A stretch of 64,000 nucleotides of DNA. It comes from SIG607 sp045605385 (GTDB lineage: Bacteria; Bacillota; Clostridia; Oscillospirales; Acutalibacteraceae). Positions 61,424-64,000 of the stretch are shown here, piece after piece. The position numbers and the translations under genes were made by a program. Position 1 is the stretch's first letter; every line of letters starts with the position of its first letter. Location of the stretch: assembly GCA_045605385.1 (NCBI GenBank), contig JAZUPW010000013.1, positions 18,691-82,690 of the forward strand, given 5' to 3'. The notes beneath the pieces are model-generated. The model did not search any database. It was not told the origin of the DNA and worked only from the letters and a program-made list of their open reading frames with translations.

Positions 61424-62386
61424 ATGAAAACTATAGGAGTATTAACCTCAGGCGGAGATGCACCGGGTATGAACGCAGCGGTGCGCGCCGTAGTAAGAAC
61501 TGCAATTTCAAAAGGTATGAAAGTTAAGGGCGTTATGCGAGGTTATAACGGACTTATTGAAGATGAAATTATAGATTTAGATGTGCGAAGCGTTTCAGAT
61601 ATTATTCACCGTGGCGGTACTATTCTTTATACGGCAAGAAGCGAACGCTTTAAAACTGTTGAGGGCAGAAATGAAGCCTTGGCGGTCTGCAAAAAACACG
61701 GTATAGAAGGTATGGTAGTTATAGGCGGCGACGGCTCTTTCCGCGGCGCCCGTGAATTATCGCTTTTAGGCATTCCAACAGTTGGAATACCAGGGACTAT
61801 TGATAACGATATTGCTTCTACCGAATATACAATTGGTTTTGATACCGCAATGAATACAGCCCTTGAAATGATAGACAAACTGCGCGATACCACGCAGTCG
61901 CATGAGCGTTGCAGTGTTGTAGAAGTTATGGGAAGACACGCAGGTTGGGTTGCGCTTCAAACAGGCATAGCCGCAGGTGCAACTGCAATTTTAGTTCCTG
62001 AAGTTGAGTTTGATTTAAAACGTGACGTTATTAACAAAATAACCGAATTAATGCTTACGGGTAAAAAACATTTTATTATTGTAGTTGCCGAAGGTGTTGG
62101 CAAAGTTTCCGCTATTGCAAAAGAAATAGAAGCGGCAACGGGTGTTGAATCGCGCGCAACGGTACTTGGTCACGTTCAGCGCGGAGGAAGTCCAACGGTG
62201 CGCGATAGGGTTATGGCAAGTGCTATGGGAAATATGGCGGTTTGTATGTTAGAAAAGGGAATAGGTAATAAGGTTATTTCTTACCGAGAAAACACGCTTG
62301 TTGAAGACGATATTTTTGAAGCACTTGCAAGAAAGAAAGAATTCGATTATAATACATTTAATATGGCTTCAGAAGTTTCAATTTAA
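61424..62386 (+). CDS. pfkA: ATP-dependent 6-phosphofructokinase
   Basis: 320 residues; commits fructose 6-phosphate to glycolysis. IGVLTSGGDAPGMNAA near residues 4-19, GGDGSFRGA near 101-109, the catalytic PGTIDNDI near 122-129, EVMGRHAGW near 157-165, and LGHVQRGGSPTVRDR near 244-258. Gly at the position after GGDG indicates ATP use, not pyrophosphate. The ATG at 61424 is 9 bases behind GGAG; a TTG just upstream overlaps it. dnaE-pfkA is a common clostridial order. Confidence 0.96.
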   Translation: MKTIGVLTSGGDAPGMNAAVRAVVRTAISKGMKVKGVMRGYNGLIEDEIIDLDVRSVSDIIHRGGTILYTARSERFKTVEGRNEALAVCKKHGIEGMVVIGGDGSFRGARELSLLGIPTVGIPGTIDNDIASTEYTIGFDTAMNTALEMIDKLRDTTQSHERCSVVEVMGRHAGWVALQTGIAAGATAILVPEVEFDLKRDVINKITELMLTGKKHFIIVVAEGVGKVSAIAKEIEAATGVESRATVLGHVQRGGSPTVRDRVMASAMGNMAVCMLEKGIGNKVISYRENTLVEDDIFEALARKKEFDYNTFNMASEVSI

Positions 62387-62410
62387 AAAATAAAAAAAGG
62401 GGGGAAGACT

Positions 62411-63544
62411 GTGCAACGTTTTAAAATAGCGGGGCTTACCGTAGATATTGAAATTAAATATGAACGTTTAAAAAAACAGGGAAGGCCTTATGAAATTGCA
62501 CTTGACTCTTCGCCTGCCGATATAACACTTAACCTTAATGACGTTGTAATGCAACGCGCAAGAAAAAAATTCCCCAACCTTAGCGATGAAAATATTGAAT
62601 ATTTGCTTTATGGATTTATGTTTTATGATAAACTGCTTGATTTTGGCGGAATGATGCTTCACGCTTCAGCGGTGGCAATTGGCGGCTATGCTTATTTGTT
62701 TTCTGCCGATAGCGGTGTTGGTAAATCAACCCATACTTCTTATTACCTTGAAGCATTTGGTGACAGAGCGGTAATAATTAACGATGATAAACCCGCTTTA
62801 AGAGAAATAGACGGTACATTTTATTGTTTTGGCACACCCTTTAGCGGTAAGCACGATATAAGTATTAATAAAGGTTTTAAGGTTGGTGGAATATGTTTCC
62901 TTAACAGGGCCGAGCAAAATACTATTGAGAAAATTGATTCTTCCCGTGCCTTTAAACTTATATACCGACAAACACAAAGTATGAACGATAGCATTCAGGT
63001 TGAAAAGCGTCTTGATATGCTTGATAAACTTCTTTCAAGTTGCGACCTTTATGAAATGGGTTGTACAAACGACGTTTCGGCAGCGCATACTTCGTTTAAT
63101 AAAATGAAAAAAAGCATACCTGTGTATTTAGAAGAAGTAAGTGATATAATTGAAGAACAGTTAAAAAACGGCTCTAAAGTAAAATTTAAAACAAAAGGCA
63201 GAAGTATGTACCCCTTGCTTATAAACGGAAGGGACAGCGTAGTGCTTTGCCGAAAAGAAAAAATTAAAAAGAATGACGTAATACTTTTTAAAAATGCTAA
63301 AGGCGAATACGTGCTTCACCGTATAAAGAAAATTAATAATAACGAAATTATAACCCGCGGCGATTCTCTTACAAATTACGATGAGCCTATAACAAAAGAA
63401 AACATAATAGCCACAGCCGTTGCTTTTGAAAGAAACGGAAAGGAAATAAGCGTAAATAATATTTTTTATAGACTGTATTACGCATTATACACAAACGAAA
63501 TAGTCTTAAAATTAAGAATACTTAAAAACAAAAAACTCCGCTGA
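62411..63544 (+). CDS. Fusion of HPr-kinase-like P-loop domain and S26/S24 signal-peptidase-like domain
   Basis: 377 residues, GTG start behind a GGGGGGAAG box. Residues ~80-240 resemble the catalytic core of HPr kinase: HASAVAIGGYAYLF, then the P-loop SADSGVGKSTHT (Lys105), then INDDKPALR (Asp125-Asp126) and GTPFSGKHDI. Residues ~255-345 resemble the ER/archaeal-type (SipW-like) signal peptidases: TKGRSMYPLL (Ser265), VLHRIKK (His303) and TRGDSLTNYDEP (Asp318). No membrane helix or signal peptide is seen, so the peptidase-like part seems cytosolic. It lies 24 bases behind pfkA, at the end of the run headed by hprK. It may modify or cut a peptide; no precursor or PqqD-like gene is in view. 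Confidence 0.78.
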   Translation: MQRFKIAGLTVDIEIKYERLKKQGRPYEIALDSSPADITLNLNDVVMQRARKKFPNLSDENIEYLLYGFMFYDKLLDFGGMMLHASAVAIGGYAYLFSADSGVGKSTHTSYYLEAFGDRAVIINDDKPALREIDGTFYCFGTPFSGKHDISINKGFKVGGICFLNRAEQNTIEKIDSSRAFKLIYRQTQSMNDSIQVEKRLDMLDKLLSSCDLYEMGCTNDVSAAHTSFNKMKKSIPVYLEEVSDIIEEQLKNGSKVKFKTKGRSMYPLLINGRDSVVLCRKEKIKKNDVILFKNAKGEYVLHRIKKINNNEIITRGDSLTNYDEPITKENIIATAVAFERNGKEISVNNIFYRLYYALYTNEIVLKLRILKNKKLR

Positions 63545-63560
63545 TGCGGAGTTTTTTATT
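63530..63560. terminator. Bidirectional terminator at the end of the fusion gene
   Basis: AAAACTCCGC-TGAT-GCGGAGTTTT, followed by TT. The stop codon of the fusion gene lies in the loop. It also suits the converging dockerin gene. Confidence 0.9.
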
Positions 63561-63570
63561 GTTAAGAGAT

Positions 63571-64000
63571 TTAATCAAGTCCTGCAACTATCTTTTTAAG
63601 CGCAGCAAGGTCGGCTGCGTTTGGTGTTCCCGAATTGTCGTCTACCTGTATGTTCTTCACTTCTTCGTCATCAACAGGCGTAAGACCTGCCACAACCTTT
63701 TTAAGAAGCGCTAAATCGGCGGCGTTAATGTTATTATCCCCGTTAATATCGCCCTTCTTATATTCTTCGCCAATCTTTTCAAATGTAACGGTTTCGGTTG
63801 TAACTGTTGTGTTATCGGTATACGTAAACACCGCATAAACGTTGTTTTCACCGCCAAGAGCTTTTGCGTAAGTATGGTAAGTATCACCGTTTTTAAATAT
63901 TTCGCCTTGGTGAAGTTTTCCGTTAACGTAGAACTCAACGTTGGTTACGTATTTTTCTACAGCGTGATTACTTTCTGCGCTTATAAGCACTAAGTTTTCA
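63571..64000 (-). CDS. Dockerin-bearing secreted protein, C-terminal part (5' end outside window)
   Basis: The last ~143 codons of a minus-strand gene whose start is beyond the right edge; the frame stays open to base 64000. An Ig-like beta domain (VEFYVNGKLHQGEIF, then VYAVFTYTDNTTVT) is followed by a type I dockerin with two calcium-binding repeats: GDINGDNNINAADLALLKK and a second, more degenerate DDNSGTPNAADLAALKK. Dockerins bind cohesins in cellulosome-like complexes or on the cell wall. The catalytic part is not in the window. Confidence 0.88.
   Translation of the reverse strand, partial: ENLVLISAESNHAVEKYVTNVEFYVNGKLHQGEIFKNGDTYHTYAKALGGENNVYAVFTYTDNTTVTTETVTFEKIGEEYKKGDINGDNNINAADLALLKKVVAGLTPVDDEEVKNIQVDDNSGTPNAADLAALKKIVAGLD

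Overview
The window looks like chromosomal DNA of an anaerobic, spore-forming, AT-rich Firmicute of the class Clostridia, probably an uncultured gut Oscillospirales/Ruminococcaceae-type organism. The evidence is: the sporulation genes gpr, spoIIP and pro-sigK; oxygen-sensitive pyruvate formate-lyase; a Re-type citrate synthase; a dockerin-bearing secreted protein; a T-box and a lysine riboswitch; strong TTGACA-17-TATAAT promoters; and AGGAGG-type ribosome binding sites. No rRNA, tRNA, CRISPR array, prophage or transposase was seen.

Layout. 1-9.6 kb is an accessory region: the 3' end of a GH20 glycosidase, an AraC regulator, two paralogous metallophosphoesterases (one lipoprotein, one cytosolic), a GH37-type trehalase, and a minus-strand run of secreted or membrane proteins (ricin-lectin protein, SurA-like chaperone, two orphans). 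In that run a truncated trehalase duplicate is fused out of frame to the tail of a C39-like peptidase. 9.7-13.9 kb holds a lysine-riboswitch-controlled dapH-lysA operon and a yfbR-thrE1-thrE2 operon. 14-19.5 kb is YfhO followed by the rpmH-rnpA-yidD-yidC-jag block, without dnaA beside it. 19.6-22.1 kb has rpsT, gpr, spoIIP and a small membrane protein. 22.1-29.4 kb carries a zinc-binding lipoprotein, gdhA, thrS behind a Thr T-box, uxaC and an M20 amidohydrolase. 29.4-34.1 kb is trkA-trkH-PAP2-DMT transporter. 34.2-37.7 kb is a YhaN/YhaO (SbcCD-like) pair. 37.8-42.1 kb is DUF951-prfA-tsaC-coaE-M18 peptidase. 42.3-47.4 kb is the oxidative arm to 2-oxoglutarate (Re-citrate synthase, aconitase, isocitrate dehydrogenase) with its own GntR regulator and a perfect palindromic operator on the promoter. 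47.5-51.4 kb is pro-sigK and a pyruvate formate-lyase operon. 51.5-54.0 kb is YugP, a lipoprotein and ychF. 54.1-63.5 kb is one plus-strand run hprK-glk-murB-whiA-dnaE-pfkA-(HPrK-like/S26 fusion). The window ends in the C-terminal dockerin of a secreted protein.

How the genes fit together. Citrate synthase, aconitase and isocitrate dehydrogenase make 2-oxoglutarate and GdhA turns it into glutamate, as expected for an anaerobe with a partial TCA pathway. Glk, PfkA and HprK join sugar phosphorylation to catabolite control, and PFL disposes of pyruvate. DapH and LysA feed lysine and peptidoglycan synthesis.

The points most worth following: (i) the protein at 62411-63544, which joins an HPr-kinase-like P-loop domain to an S26 signal-peptidase-like Ser/His domain and ends an operon that begins with the true hprK; (ii) a pyruvate formate-lyase whose glycyl-radical domain is a separate 80-residue protein; (iii) hprK apparently starting at ATT; (iv) a 119-bp identical tract between diverged trehalase copies, which suggests gene conversion.
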